Part shown: piece by piece, positions 17,342 through 26,948 of the stretch
Layout of the letters: each line of letters starts with the position of its first letter
Position numbering within the stretch: the first letter of the stretch is position 1
Assembly (NCBI GenBank): GCA_937982665.1
Contig: CALJLD010000250.1
Span: 1 to 46,795, forward strand
DNA: 46,795 nt
Direction: 5' to 3'
From: an uncultured Planctomycetales bacterium
GTDB taxonomy: Bacteria > Planctomycetota > Planctomycetia > Pirellulales > S012-138
Translations under genes and position numbers: made by a program
Notes under the pieces: model-generated
Seen by the model: the letters and a program-made list of their open reading frames with translations, nothing else
Database searches by the model: none
What the model was told of the DNA's origin: nothing

Positions 17342-20300
17342 CTATTCGTCGGGTCCAAACACCTGTTGGATCTGGCCGACGCGGTAGGCCTTATAGAAAT
17401 CTTGCATTCCTTCCTGAGTGATCTTTGTGTTCTTTATCGTGAGGAACACGAGCCTGCGGAGTCTTATCAGGTCCGCGACACAGTCATCCGTGATGTTGGA
17501 GTCATCCAGGAAGAGGTTTGTAATTCCCTTCAGTTCGGCAATCTTGGCAACACCAGCGTCAGTGATGTTTGGGCCGCCGATGCCCAACACTTCCAGGTTG
17601 GGCAAATCTTTAAGCGCATCAATGCCGGCATCGGTAATTGAAGACTCGACATAGAGAGTGCGCAATTGCTTAAGTGACGCAAGCTTTGGTAAGCCGTCAT
17701 CCGTGATATTGGTCCTTTGCAAGTAAAGCCGCTCAAGCTTCTCGAAGCGGACAATCGTGTCCACGGCTTGATCCGTCAGGGATGATCCACTGGCGCGAAA
17801 CGATCTTAGTTCTGTCAAGCCGGCCAACGCGGCCACTCCTGCGTCAGTGATCGCTTGTCCTGACAGATCCAATGTTCTGAGGTTTGTTAAAGCGGCCAGA
17901 TGGCGCAAGCCCTGATCAGTGATCGACAAGCTGAGCAAATTCAAGCCTTCCAGGCTGGTCATCTCCGCGATGGCGACGAGCCCCGCGTCGGTCACGGCTG
18001 TGCGGGTCAAGTCCAGCTCCTTCAAATTGCGAAGCGACTGCAAATGTTGCAAACCGGCATCCGTGATCTTGGTTGCCGCGAGTTCCAGCTCTTCCAGTTC
18101 CTGCAGATTCGCCAGTGCCGCCAGGGAATCATTTGTGGCGGCCGTGTGGCGGATACTCAGCACGCGCAGCGAACCGCTGCTTTGCAGCTGTGAAATCCCC
18201 CAATCCGTGACTCGCGTTCCGGCCAAATCCAAAATCCGCAGATGCGGCAGATCTTTAATAAAGGCCATCGCGCTGTCGTCAACACGCGTCCGGACGAAGT
18301 CCAATTGTTCCAAGTTGGGGATCTTCTGCAGCACTGCCAGGTCGCTTTCCGTTAGCGACAAATCCATCAACGTGACTTCGCGCACCGTGCCATCAACACG
18401 CTTTTGCACGATGGCACCCAATTGCCGCAACCGCAACACGGCGTCAGCGTCGTCAGGAACTCCAGCGGGTCCGGTTTCCTCTTCCGTTGTAGTGGGTTGC
18501 TCTAACGTGATCACAAACGGCTCCGCCGGATTTGTCGAGAGATCCTCCCACTGCACACGCTTGGCGGTTCGTCCCTGTCCCTCGTATGCAGCAACTTCAA
18601 TTGTGCCATCGTCCAAATTGTTTAAACGTTCAAGATCCTCGTCCGAGAGCGAAACGCGGAACGAACCGTCAGGCTGCATGAGGTAGCTGCCGCGAGAAAC
18701 CGGCTGGCCATCAGCAAACACGGCGCGGCCGTAGCGGATGTGTTTTGCCTGCAATGTAATTTGAACGTTCGCCGTCTGGCCATCGGCATCGCCGAGCGTG
18801 AAACGAGCTTTCTCCGCTTCGTCTTGGTATTCGTGCGTGGAATAATCGAAGGGAAAAGCCGAAATCGAGTATTCGCCAGCGGCCAGGTTGTTCACTTCGA
18901 ACCGGCCTTCGGGATCGATGACGGGAATTCTCATGGAAAAACTCTCGCTGGACCGTTCCAATGCGGAGGGATCGTACTCATACGGCGGCGACTGCAAGCT
19001 TAAGAAGTACTCAGTCAGAATCTCTCCGCGATTGTTTTTCACTTGCCCGGTAACCGTTCCGCTGCCAGCGGGAAAGTCGTCCCATACGACAGTGATGTTT
19101 GGCCGCGTCGTTGGGTCATGCCGTTCCGCGAGAATCTTCTGCTGAGACTGCATGGCCATTGTCTTCGGCTCAATAAGTCGCCGGCTCACAATCAGGCCGA
19201 ACTCAGCGCGTATATCGTCGCGATAGCCATAGCCCTGCATGTCCGTTCCAATCTGTGGCGGCACCATCCGCTGGCCGGTGAAATTCAAATTGCAGAACGG
19301 AACAGGCGTTCCATTAGTGGTGACCGTTCGCACGGTGATCATTTTCGTGGGATCGAATTCCGGCCAGTCCCCTACAAAATGCCGCAGATTGCGCACCTGG
19401 CTGAATAAGCGGAAGTCATCGCTGACACGAACGTGAGCCGTAGCAACATTATCACGTGTCACCTCGATCCCTTGCGGCCAGGTTTGTTCAATGCCAAATG
19501 AGTGATCCGTGGCGAGTGAGCCAAGCATGGCCCCAATGTAGTACGTGCCTGGCGGCAAGCCGCTGACCCGGTATTTCCCTGGACCAGCGAACTTTCGAAC
19601 CTGCGCTGGCGGTGCAATCCACCACCGCGCGTCTGTGAAGAAGCCAAGAGTAATCTCCCCCGTGGACTTGCTGGCAACGTCCAAAGTCAGCTCCAAAGAT
19701 CCCCCCGCATCAACGCCTTGCCAAGGGACGTCATCGCCAGGCTCTTGCACAGCAAAAGGTTCAATGCGCTGTGGCAAACCATGCAACAGATAAAAGCTGT
19801 TGGGCTGTTCCAGGATGTACGAAATACGGCTAGTTTCCGCCGTGATCTCGTCGGGCGACTGAACAGCGGAATGGTCTTCGTTTGGTGTAGCTTCGGCGGA
19901 ATCAGTTTGACCACCAAGGGTGAAGAGCGAGATCAAGCCGGTTGCCACGATGGCAACAGCGCCGCTGGCCAGGTTCTTGCCACCGCTGCACCATTTGTCC
20001 ACGACAGATTCCGATTGCGAAAGCATCTTGACCCTCCGGTAGATTTCGGAACGGGAATGAAAGATTCCAACAGCCTGTGTCTGCGTGCGCCGGCGGTGGC
20101 GAAAGCGCAATGCAGTGGCAGTCAGAAATTCTGCGTACGCCAAAGTTGATCGAGTGGAAAACGCGGCCCAAGAGTCGGCCACGTATTCAAAGGACAAGCG
20201 AATGCTGCCTCGAATCCACCAAAAGAGCGGTTGGTGAAACAAAAACGCGCGAGCGAGATTTGCCAGCACCCAAGACCAAAAGTCACGTCGCTCAACGTGA

Positions 20301-21109
20301 GTCAGTTCATGCCGCAGCACGCACTCAAGATCATCGCGCGCTTCTCGTTGGCACAGTGATGCGGGAATCACAACCGTCGCACGACAAATGCCAAAGGTCA
20401 TCGGCTGAAACGCGCCATGAGAAACCAACAGTCGTGTTCGTTCGGCCGTGGTCCCGCCCAGTTGCTGCCAACGCGCTTGGGTTTCAGCATCTGGCGCTTT
20501 TGCGTTCGAGCAGATTCTGCGTAGGCCGAAGTAACCAATCACCGTCCAGACTAGTGACAACGCAGCCATGCTCGCGTATGCCAGCACGGCAACGGCCGTC
20601 CAGTTCGATTCGCCGCCCTCAGCCATGGCGAGAGATTTGGCTGGACTCGGTTGGCTCGCCGGCAACGACGTCGGCTGCTCTGCGCTTGCGGATGCTGTCA
20701 GTTCGTTTTGCGCTGAATTGACTTTCACATCCGTGTGCTGCGCGATGTCAGATGCCAACTCAGTTGATGTTTGTGCATTGCTGTGCTCAGGGCGATTGGG
20801 TCTAAGTTGATCGCTTGCAACTCGATCCACCCCGCGAGACCAATTCGGCTCATCGACATGAGTGCTTGGCGATAAGCCAGGTTGAGCGACGGCTGCCTGG
20901 CTATGCCCAAGCCAGCCCAGTGGCACAATGCTGACTTGGGGAATCGCCAGTGCCATTAATGCCAAGAGCGTTGCCGCCAGCGTCCATTCGCCAATTCGCT
21001 GTCGCATGGCCGGTTGTCGTGCAATGATCATGGCGATCGCCCCCAGACACAACAACACGAACGCCGCAACTGTGGAGTCAACCAGCCAGATGAAGATGGA
21101 ATCGCTCAT
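17342..21109 (-). CDS. M56 (BlaR1-type) peptidase sensor with C-terminal leucine-rich repeats
   Basis: 1,255-residue membrane metalloprotease sensor. The N-terminus has two helices (about residues 7-30 and 40-60), then a Ser/Ala/Thr-rich linker, a third helix (about 170-195), and the M56 zinc motif H267ELTH271 followed by FEYVADSWAAF. A fourth helix follows near residue 380. The ectodomain begins with carboxypeptidase-regulatory-like beta stretches (residues ~430-870). About 13 leucine-rich repeats of 24 residues follow, with consensus TDAGLxxLxxLxxLxxLxLxxTxI, the planctomycete/GALA-like type. ATG 21109 is preceded by GAGAG. It lies 58 bp after its own BlaI gene. By analogy with BlaR1, ligand binding outside would trigger repressor cleavage; the LRR would be the sensing or partner-binding part, which is inference. 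Confidence 0.87.
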   Translation of the reverse strand: MSDSIFIWLVDSTVAAFVLLCLGAIAMIIARQPAMRQRIGEWTLAATLLALMALAIPQVSIVPLGWLGHSQAAVAQPGLSPSTHVDEPNWSRGVDRVASDQLRPNRPEHSNAQTSTELASDIAQHTDVKVNSAQNELTASASAEQPTSLPASQPSPAKSLAMAEGGESNWTAVAVLAYASMAALSLVWTVIGYFGLRRICSNAKAPDAETQARWQQLGGTTAERTRLLVSHGAFQPMTFGICRATVVIPASLCQREARDDLECVLRHELTHVERRDFWSWVLANLARAFLFHQPLFWWIRGSIRLSFEYVADSWAAFSTRSTLAYAEFLTATALRFRHRRRTQTQAVGIFHSRSEIYRRVKMLSQSESVVDKWCSGGKNLASGAVAIVATGLISLFTLGGQTDSAEATPNEDHSAVQSPDEITAETSRISYILEQPNSFYLLHGLPQRIEPFAVQEPGDDVPWQGVDAGGSLELTLDVASKSTGEITLGFFTDARWWIAPPAQVRKFAGPGKYRVSGLPPGTYYIGAMLGSLATDHSFGIEQTWPQGIEVTRDNVATAHVRVSDDFRLFSQVRNLRHFVGDWPEFDPTKMITVRTVTTNGTPVPFCNLNFTGQRMVPPQIGTDMQGYGYRDDIRAEFGLIVSRRLIEPKTMAMQSQQKILAERHDPTTRPNITVVWDDFPAGSGTVTGQVKNNRGEILTEYFLSLQSPPYEYDPSALERSSESFSMRIPVIDPEGRFEVNNLAAGEYSISAFPFDYSTHEYQDEAEKARFTLGDADGQTANVQITLQAKHIRYGRAVFADGQPVSRGSYLMQPDGSFRVSLSDEDLERLNNLDDGTIEVAAYEGQGRTAKRVQWEDLSTNPAEPFVITLEQPTTTEEETGPAGVPDDADAVLRLRQLGAIVQKRVDGTVREVTLMDLSLTESDLAVLQKIPNLEQLDFVRTRVDDSAMAFIKDLPHLRILDLAGTRVTDWGISQLQSSGSLRVLSIRHTAATNDSLAALANLQELEELELAATKITDAGLQHLQSLRNLKELDLTRTAVTDAGLVAIAEMTSLEGLNLLSLSITDQGLRHLAALTNLRTLDLSGQAITDAGVAALAGLTELRSFRASGSSLTDQAVDTIVRFEKLERLYLQRTNITDDGLPKLASLKQLRTLYVESSITDAGIDALKDLPNLEVLGIGGPNITDAGVAKIAELKGITNLFLDDSNITDDCVADLIRLRRLVFLTIKNTKITQEGMQDFYKAYRVGQIQQVFGPDE

Positions 21110-21167
21110 CGCACACTCTCAGTCAGGTCAAAGCTCTTGCCGCCTCGAAAAGAACATTGTGGTTGAC

Positions 21168-21569
21168 TCAATTCTTCTTGCGTTTCTTCCTGGTCTTCTT
21201 TTCTCGCATGCTCTTGAGCATGTCCTCGATCTCGTCAATCTCCGGCCCTGAGAGCTTCTGCGTCCGCAACAGGCTGACAACAAGGTCGCCCGTCGCGCCT
21301 TGAAACACAGCATTCACGAACGATGACACAGACTTCTCCCGGCTGTAGGCCGCTCGATAAACAAAGGCCCGACCGTCAACGCGGTGCACAACCAGTCCTT
21401 TGTCTTCCATCGCGCGGAGGAAGGTTTGCACGGTGTTGTAGGCGATTCGCTCACTTTCCCGCATGCGTTCGTACACATCGCGCACGCTGGCCTCTTCCAG
21501 TTCCCAAAGGATGGCCAGGATTTCCAGTTCGCGCCGCGTGGGCGTTGGCAGTTCGGCCACGGCAATCAC
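21168..21569 (-). CDS. BlaI/MecI/CopY-family transcriptional repressor
   Basis: 133-residue winged-helix repressor, second of its kind here. Recognisable segments: PTRRELEILAILWEL, SVRDVYERM, the recognition helix IAYNTVQTFLRAMEDKGLVVH, wing AFVYRAAY, and a C-terminal helix ending in a lysine/arginine-rich tail. It differs clearly in sequence from the 16638-17048 paralogue, so the two modules probably have separate targets. The start is GTG 21569 (weak AAGG upstream); GTG 21560 is possible. The promoter with an overlapping dyad lies immediately upstream, suggesting autorepression together with the LRR-M56 gene 58 bp downstream. Confidence 0.9.
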   Translation of the reverse strand: MIAVAELPTPTRRELEILAILWELEEASVRDVYERMRESERIAYNTVQTFLRAMEDKGLVVHRVDGRAFVYRAAYSREKSVSSFVNAVFQGATGDLVVSLLRTQKLSGPEIDEIEDMLKSMREKKTRKKRKKN

Positions 21570-21582
21570 CTTAATAAATAGG

Positions 21583-21626
21583 CCTAGATTTTTAGGTGAT
21601 CATATCGAGGCACTCGTGCGTGTCAA
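21583..21626 (-). promoter_or_regulatory. Promoter and operator-like dyad of the second BlaI-M56 module
   Basis: On the minus strand TTGACA (21626-21621) and TATGAT (21604-21599) are spaced by 16 bp. Just downstream is the dyad CCTA-AAAATC-TAGG (plus 21583-21596), running into TAGGCCTA. The half-sites CCTA/TAGG match those at the first module but with a spacer one base shorter. Its place at the expected transcription start fits a repressor site. From here to 21834 I see no other feature. Confidence 0.65.
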
Positions 21627-21834
21627 TCTCTTTATTCAATTTCCGCCAACGGGAACTGACAGCCAGCTTGTGGTCACGGGAACGGGTCTGGATTGGCGAA
21701 GCCCTTAGTGAACGAGCCGGAATAAGATACGTCAGGCCGGACCTACGATCCTGCTGAAGGATTCAACCGGCTGCAAGATTCACCGCGCACCTGGCAAGGG
21801 TTGCAAACGCCAAAATTGCATGCCCAACGGACAG

Positions 21835-23307
21835 CTAGGCGAGGATGGGCCGGATGAGTTTGCCGTGCACGTCAGTCAAACGCATGTCACGACCGGACCA
21901 GCGATACGTCAGTCGTTCATGGTCGATGCCAAGCAAGTGCAACATCGTCGCGTGCAGGTCGTGGATCTGCTGCCGACCTTCGATGGCTTTGTAGCCGAAT
22001 TCATCCGTCGCGCCGTGGATGACGCCGCCCTTGATGCCGCCGCCGGCAAGCCACAGACTGAACCCGAATGGGTTGTGGTCGCGGCCGTTGGATCCTTGCG
22101 CGAAGGGCGTCCTGCCAAACTCGCCTGACCATACAACCAGCGTGTCGTCCAACATGCCGCGTTGTTTGAGGTCGGTCAGCAGCGCTCCAATCGCCTGATC
22201 GACAATCATCGCATTGTCCCAATGCCCTTTCTCAAGATTGGAATGCTGATCCCAGCGATCATGGCCAATGTTGGGGCACGTCATTTCAATGAATCGCACG
22301 CCGCGCTCAAGCAACCGTCGGGCGAGCAAGCATTGTCGGCCATAGACGGCCTTCTTCTTGTTGCTGGAACTCAGCCCATACATTTCCGTGGTGGCCTTGG
22401 ACTCTTTCGAAAGATCCGCCAACTCCGGAATTGCGGTTTGCATCCGAAAGGCCAACTCATAGTTCGCGATGGCCGATTCGATCGCATCGCCGCCCCCCTG
22501 CCTGGCGAGGCTCTCCGAGTCCAACTGCCGAAGCAGTGCCATTTTCTTTCTCTGCAGATTCTCCCGCTCTAACGGCCGAATATTGGCAACAAGCTCTTTG
22601 CCGGGATTGAACACCGAGCCTTGATAGGTTGCCGGAAGGAAGCCGCTGTTGAAGCAATCCAACCCGCCGGGAGGAATCAATCCTCCATTGAGTACCACGA
22701 AGCCCGGCAAGTCCTGGCTCTCAGTCCCCAGACCATATCCAAACCACGCCCCCATGCTGGGGCGGCCTTGCAGGCCTGTTCCTGTGTGCAAAAAGTAATT
22801 GGCCCGCGAATGCTCCGAGAAAGCGCTGGTCATTGAGCGAATCACCGCCATGTCATCAACATGTTTGGCGATATTCGGAAACAGCTCGCTGACCGGCGTG
22901 CCGCACTCGCCGTAGTCCTTGAACTTCCAAGGGCTCTTCAGCGTCTTGCCGATGTTATTGAACTGAGTGGGCTCAATCTTCATCTTGAACGGCTTCCCAT
23001 GCTCGCGATCTAACGCTGGCTTGGGATCGAACGAATCAACCTGGGATGGCCCTCCATCCATATACAGGAAGATGACACGCTTGGCTCTTGGCTTTGTATG
23101 GGGAATTGTTGACTGCGGGACTGTGGCGTGTGGAGTTGGATCTCCATCTTCGTTCGAATTCGGTCCAAGCAAGCGGCCAGCGTAACTTTCATCGGCCAGT
23201 AATGCGGCCAGAGCGACGGAGCCAAAACCACAAGCCGTGTTGCGCAGCATGCTGCGGCGCGACATGCTCACCGGGCGGAATCGTCGGCAGTGAGATGGCT
23301 TTGTCAT
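21835..23307 (-). CDS. DUF1501 family protein (sulfatase-like fold), Tat-exported
   Basis: 490-residue DUF1501 protein, a family related to alkaline phosphatase/sulfatase folds and abundant in Planctomycetes. The N-terminus has a twin-arginine leader (SRRSMLRNTACGFGSVALAA). Typical family segments are visible: IFLYMDGGPSQVDSFDPKP, MTSAFSEHSRANYFLHTG, VWSGEFGRTPFAQGSNGRDH and the LHATMLHLLGIDH C-terminus. ATG 23307 is used; an in-frame ATG at 23265 begins right at the Tat motif and is also possible. It lies 59 bp after the cytochrome-DUF1549/1553 gene, the usual two-gene arrangement in this phylum. A role in polymer breakdown is often proposed for this pair but the reaction is not established. 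Confidence 0.9.
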   Translation of the reverse strand: MTKPSHCRRFRPVSMSRRSMLRNTACGFGSVALAALLADESYAGRLLGPNSNEDGDPTPHATVPQSTIPHTKPRAKRVIFLYMDGGPSQVDSFDPKPALDREHGKPFKMKIEPTQFNNIGKTLKSPWKFKDYGECGTPVSELFPNIAKHVDDMAVIRSMTSAFSEHSRANYFLHTGTGLQGRPSMGAWFGYGLGTESQDLPGFVVLNGGLIPPGGLDCFNSGFLPATYQGSVFNPGKELVANIRPLERENLQRKKMALLRQLDSESLARQGGGDAIESAIANYELAFRMQTAIPELADLSKESKATTEMYGLSSSNKKKAVYGRQCLLARRLLERGVRFIEMTCPNIGHDRWDQHSNLEKGHWDNAMIVDQAIGALLTDLKQRGMLDDTLVVWSGEFGRTPFAQGSNGRDHNPFGFSLWLAGGGIKGGVIHGATDEFGYKAIEGRQQIHDLHATMLHLLGIDHERLTYRWSGRDMRLTDVHGKLIRPILA

Positions 23308-23366
23308 TGCGATCTTGTGAAAGTGCTCCTCAACACATCAGCCGTTGGGCGAATCATCGTCCTCAA

Positions 23367-26300
23367 TCAGTACAGGAAAACAAACTCTTTGAGATTGAAG
23401 ACGAGATGGCAATACTGCTCCCAGATTTCAACGCTGTTGGATATTTCAGCTTCATCAACTTTCAAATCCTTGGCCAGCGACGAGATGAACTCCTCGGCCT
23501 TTTCTACTTCGGCCGGCAGCGGAGGTCGCCCCAGGGATTCCAGATAGATCTGCTCAACTCTCTCCGCAACTGTCCCCGGTGTTTGAGTTAACCGCTTGGC
23601 CCAGGCTTGAGCTTGTTGATTGACAAATGGCGAGTTCATCATGATCAACGCCTGAGCTGGAACGTTGGAGATGTTCCGCCGCCCCGTTGTATGCAGCGGA
23701 ACAGGCGTATCAAACGCCAGCATCATGGGCGACATGAAGTTTCTCCGCACGGCCAGGTAAATTGTGCGACGGCCCTCGCCATCGACAGGCCCACTCTTTC
23801 TCGGCCTTCCGCGGCCGGTCATGAACGCCGTCAGGTGCGCCGAGACAGGCGGGCCAAACATCTTTGTGTTCAACTCGCCGGAGACTTGCAAAATGGAATC
23901 TCGTATCGCTTCGCCCTGCAACCGCCGCACCAGCGTTCGATGCCAAAGCTCATTGTTGGGATCGAGCAGATCGGCGTCGCCATCAACAGTGCTCGACATC
24001 TGATAGGTCCGCGAAAGCGCAATCTTGCGGATCATCTGTTTGATGGACGAGCCATTGGCCATGAAGTCCGTCGCCAAGTGATCCAGCAACTCCGGATGAG
24101 TTGGAGCCGCTCCCAACGCGCCAAAGTTGTCGACCGACGCAACAAGACCGCGGCCGAAAAGATGATGCCAGACTCTGTTCACTGCTACGCGAGCGGTCAG
24201 TGGATTGTCATCGGCGGTCATCGCGGCGGCCAATTGAAGTCTTCCGCTGCCGGTTGGCAGGTCGAATGGTTTCTCTGCCAGGGCCGAAAGAAATCCACGC
24301 GGTGCCAACTCGCCAAGCGTTTTGTGATTTCCCCGGATGAAGACGCGCTCGTCTTCGCCTGTGCCATCCGTTATGCCGATGGCCAACATCGGACGTGGAG
24401 TTTTGGCTGCAGCTTGTTTGATCGTCGTTTGCCAGGCTTTCAGCTGTGCGACAACTCGCGTAACTTCTCCTTCACCTGCGCAAGAAGCAGCACTTTCCCG
24501 CGGAATGAGCATTCCCAGCAACTCATCTTGGCACAGCCAATTGGCAAGGTCAGACGAAACCGCGCTTGAGGAGTCTTCTAATTCATCAACCAGCGATGCA
24601 GCGACCAATTCACACAATGACGCTTGATCGGAAAAACGCTTTGGATCGGTCAACTCATTATCGAAGACGCCAGACTGTTTTTGCGGCGCCGCGGCGGAGA
24701 ACCGAATCTCATCAACGGCAACAGAACCGTAGCCGTGGTCAATGATCTCGATGTGGGCCATGGCCCCGAGATGGTTCTTGATATCTCTCGCCTGAGATTG
24801 CCAGCCGAAAGCTACCGACGGCTCGATCTGGAAACGAGCCCCGGCATACAGCAGGTCGCGGTGCTCATCCATGAAAAAGCTATCGATGATCAGGCGGATG
24901 GTGGCATTCCGCCCACGCAAGCGATAGCTGATCCGCGGATCATCCAAGCGAAATGTTGGTGAACGAATGACACCGTAGAATTCCTGGCCATAGCGACCGC
25001 TGTCGATCGCGCCGCTATGACCAACAGGCCCAGTCGCGGACGCAACCGCCTCGTGGTCATCTATCCCATAGCCATTTGCGGACTCATCCGTACCAAAGGC
25101 AAAGCCCGTTCGAAACCAGCCTTCCGGAAGGCCGGCGGAAAAATCGGCGAACAACTTCGAGTTCTCAAGCCAGGTCTGCTCGCGCTGAACGGCGTTTCGC
25201 GCCTCGCTGGCAATCTCGTTGGCGAACGCGATGTCGACTCCATTTTTTGCTTCAATTGCCAGGTGAATGACATGCAGCGGATGATGCCTGGCTTGGACGT
25301 CTTCGCTGGAAAGAACTTTGATCAACCGAGCAAGTGTCTCACAATCGAGCGATTGCTCTTTGGCGAGTCTGTCAATCGCATCGTCTATTGCGGCGGCATC
25401 CTCGGTTGTTCGCAACACGTTGATTGCCGCATGCAGATATGCACTCAACGCCGTGGAGTCCGCTTGTTCAATAATTCGCTCTGTCAACTCGGCAACAAGT
25501 TCATCGCCTTCATCAGCAAGTTGGCTGGCGGTGTTGAACGATTCCTCAATCTTGCGGCCCGGATCAAGCATTGAGAGCTGTCGTCGCGAGCTTTGGAAGA
25601 ATCCGGCGAGCGAGTAATAGTCAGCCGTGGAAATCGCGTCGAACTTGTGGTCATGGCACCGCGCACACGCCACGGTCAGCCCAAGGAACGTCTTGGACAT
25701 CGTGTCGATGCGGTCATCGATCATATCGGCTTCGTTGGCTCGCGAATCGACCGCGCTCGGCTTGGCTTGCCCGAGATACCAAAACGCAGTCGCCAGGATG
25801 GACTCGTTGTAATCTTCCGTCACATGGCGGCGCGGTTCGTCCAGTAGATCGCCTGCAATGTGCTCTTGGATCAACTGCTTGTAAGGCACATCCTCATTGA
25901 AAGCGCGGATCAGGTAGTCGCGATACTGATAGGCATGCGCCATGTTGTAATCGTATTGGTGGCCATACGATTCCGCATATCGGGCGAGGTCCAGCCAATG
26001 ACGAGCCCAACGTTCGCCAAAGCGCGGCGATTCCAACAACTCATCGATCACTTTCTCAAACGCTTCCGGCGAAGAATCATCGACAAAGTCCTGCACCTGC
26101 TGCGGTGAGGGAGGCAGTCCAATCAAATCGAAATACGCGCGGCGGATGAGCGTCCGGCGATCCGCAGGCGATGCCGGCCGAATGTTGGCATCTTCCAGCC
26201 GCTTCAAGATGAAGCGATCCAACGAGTCCTGAACCCAGGCCGAATCTTGTACGTCCGGTGGGGCGGTTGGGCTCAACGGCTGCCAACACCAATGCGAATC

Positions 26301-26771
26301 CCGGCGTTCAGCCAGATTAAACTCTTTCACGCGAGATGCGTCTTCACCATGTTCGGCGCGCGGCCATGCAGCGCCGGACTTCACCCAATTTGTGATGACG
26401 TCGATCTCTTCCTGGGGCAACTTCGTCGATGGCGGCATCGCGTAGTATTCACCATAGTTAATGGCATCCACCAGCAAACTCGCCTTGGGGTCCCCCGGCA
26501 CAATCGCCGGCCCGGTATCGCCACCCGCCAAAGCGGATGCGCGAGTTGCCAGGCTTAAACCGCCCTGCGGCGGATCAGCGTCCGGGCCGTGGCATTCGTA
26601 GCAATGACGCACCAGCAGCGGACGTATCTTGTTCTCAAAGTCTTCCAGCTGTTGATCTGAGAATTCCGCCGCCTGCTGATTGGAATCCTGAGCCCACAAA
26701 GTCGATGGTGCCAGCAGAAAAACAATGAGCGCGGCCAGAACCAGAAATCTGGATTGGAAACTCAAAGTCAT
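23367..26771 (-). CDS. PSD1-type protein: cytochrome c (PSCyt1) + DUF1549 + DUF1553
   Basis: Very large exported planctomycete-specific protein of 1,134 residues. The start at ATG 26771 gives a normal signal peptide (MTLSFQSRFLVLAALIVFLL, cut after LWA). An upstream in-frame extension to 26924 would run through a strong hairpin and is rejected. Order: PSCyt1 domain with heme motif C57YECH61 and later MPPSTKLPQEEI; DUF1549 with FILKRLEDANI and LTVACARCHDHKFD; a middle beta-sandwich-like stretch; DUF1553 with PLTARVAVNRVWHHLFGRGLV and ALIMMNSPFVNQQAQAWA at the end. It is transcribed before the DUF1501 gene. The complex is thought to act on complex polysaccharides or other polymers; evidence is by association only. 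Confidence 0.9.
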   Translation of the reverse strand: MTLSFQSRFLVLAALIVFLLAPSTLWAQDSNQQAAEFSDQQLEDFENKIRPLLVRHCYECHGPDADPPQGGLSLATRASALAGGDTGPAIVPGDPKASLLVDAINYGEYYAMPPSTKLPQEEIDVITNWVKSGAAWPRAEHGEDASRVKEFNLAERRDSHWCWQPLSPTAPPDVQDSAWVQDSLDRFILKRLEDANIRPASPADRRTLIRRAYFDLIGLPPSPQQVQDFVDDSSPEAFEKVIDELLESPRFGERWARHWLDLARYAESYGHQYDYNMAHAYQYRDYLIRAFNEDVPYKQLIQEHIAGDLLDEPRRHVTEDYNESILATAFWYLGQAKPSAVDSRANEADMIDDRIDTMSKTFLGLTVACARCHDHKFDAISTADYYSLAGFFQSSRRQLSMLDPGRKIEESFNTASQLADEGDELVAELTERIIEQADSTALSAYLHAAINVLRTTEDAAAIDDAIDRLAKEQSLDCETLARLIKVLSSEDVQARHHPLHVIHLAIEAKNGVDIAFANEIASEARNAVQREQTWLENSKLFADFSAGLPEGWFRTGFAFGTDESANGYGIDDHEAVASATGPVGHSGAIDSGRYGQEFYGVIRSPTFRLDDPRISYRLRGRNATIRLIIDSFFMDEHRDLLYAGARFQIEPSVAFGWQSQARDIKNHLGAMAHIEIIDHGYGSVAVDEIRFSAAAPQKQSGVFDNELTDPKRFSDQASLCELVAASLVDELEDSSSAVSSDLANWLCQDELLGMLIPRESAASCAGEGEVTRVVAQLKAWQTTIKQAAAKTPRPMLAIGITDGTGEDERVFIRGNHKTLGELAPRGFLSALAEKPFDLPTGSGRLQLAAAMTADDNPLTARVAVNRVWHHLFGRGLVASVDNFGALGAAPTHPELLDHLATDFMANGSSIKQMIRKIALSRTYQMSSTVDGDADLLDPNNELWHRTLVRRLQGEAIRDSILQVSGELNTKMFGPPVSAHLTAFMTGRGRPRKSGPVDGEGRRTIYLAVRRNFMSPMMLAFDTPVPLHTTGRRNISNVPAQALIMMNSPFVNQQAQAWAKRLTQTPGTVAERVEQIYLESLGRPPLPAEVEKAEEFISSLAKDLKVDEAEISNSVEIWEQYCHLVFNLKEFVFLY

Positions 26772-26872
26772 TGATGCACCACAAGGAACCAGGCGAAAGC
26801 GCGTTGGCCCATCGTAGTTGGAAGCCACGCAAGCGTCAAAGTGATCGAGGCCATTCGCCGTCACACAATGAG

Positions 26873-26909
26873 AACAGGGCGACAAGCTACCTTGGCTTGC
26901 CGCCCTGTT
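26873..26909. terminator. Strong hairpin between HNH and PSD1 genes
   Basis: AACAGGGCGACAAGC (26873-26887) pairs with GCTTGCCGCCCTGTT (26895-26909) with one A/C mismatch and a 7-nt loop. The T-rich side (TTTTGTTTG) is on the plus strand, while both flanking genes are on the minus strand, where the tail TTCTCATT is poor. It begins 40 nt past the HNH gene stop, so it probably ends that transcript or blocks antisense transcription. Confidence 0.55.
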
Positions 26910-26948
26910 TTGTTTGACAATCACTGAAGCAAAGCGTTTGCCGCAACG

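Noticed and set aside
11169..21569. Beta-lactam resistance locus
   Set aside because: BlaI and M56 genes are present but there is no beta-lactamase or PBP2a gene and the ectodomains are not penicillin-binding domains.
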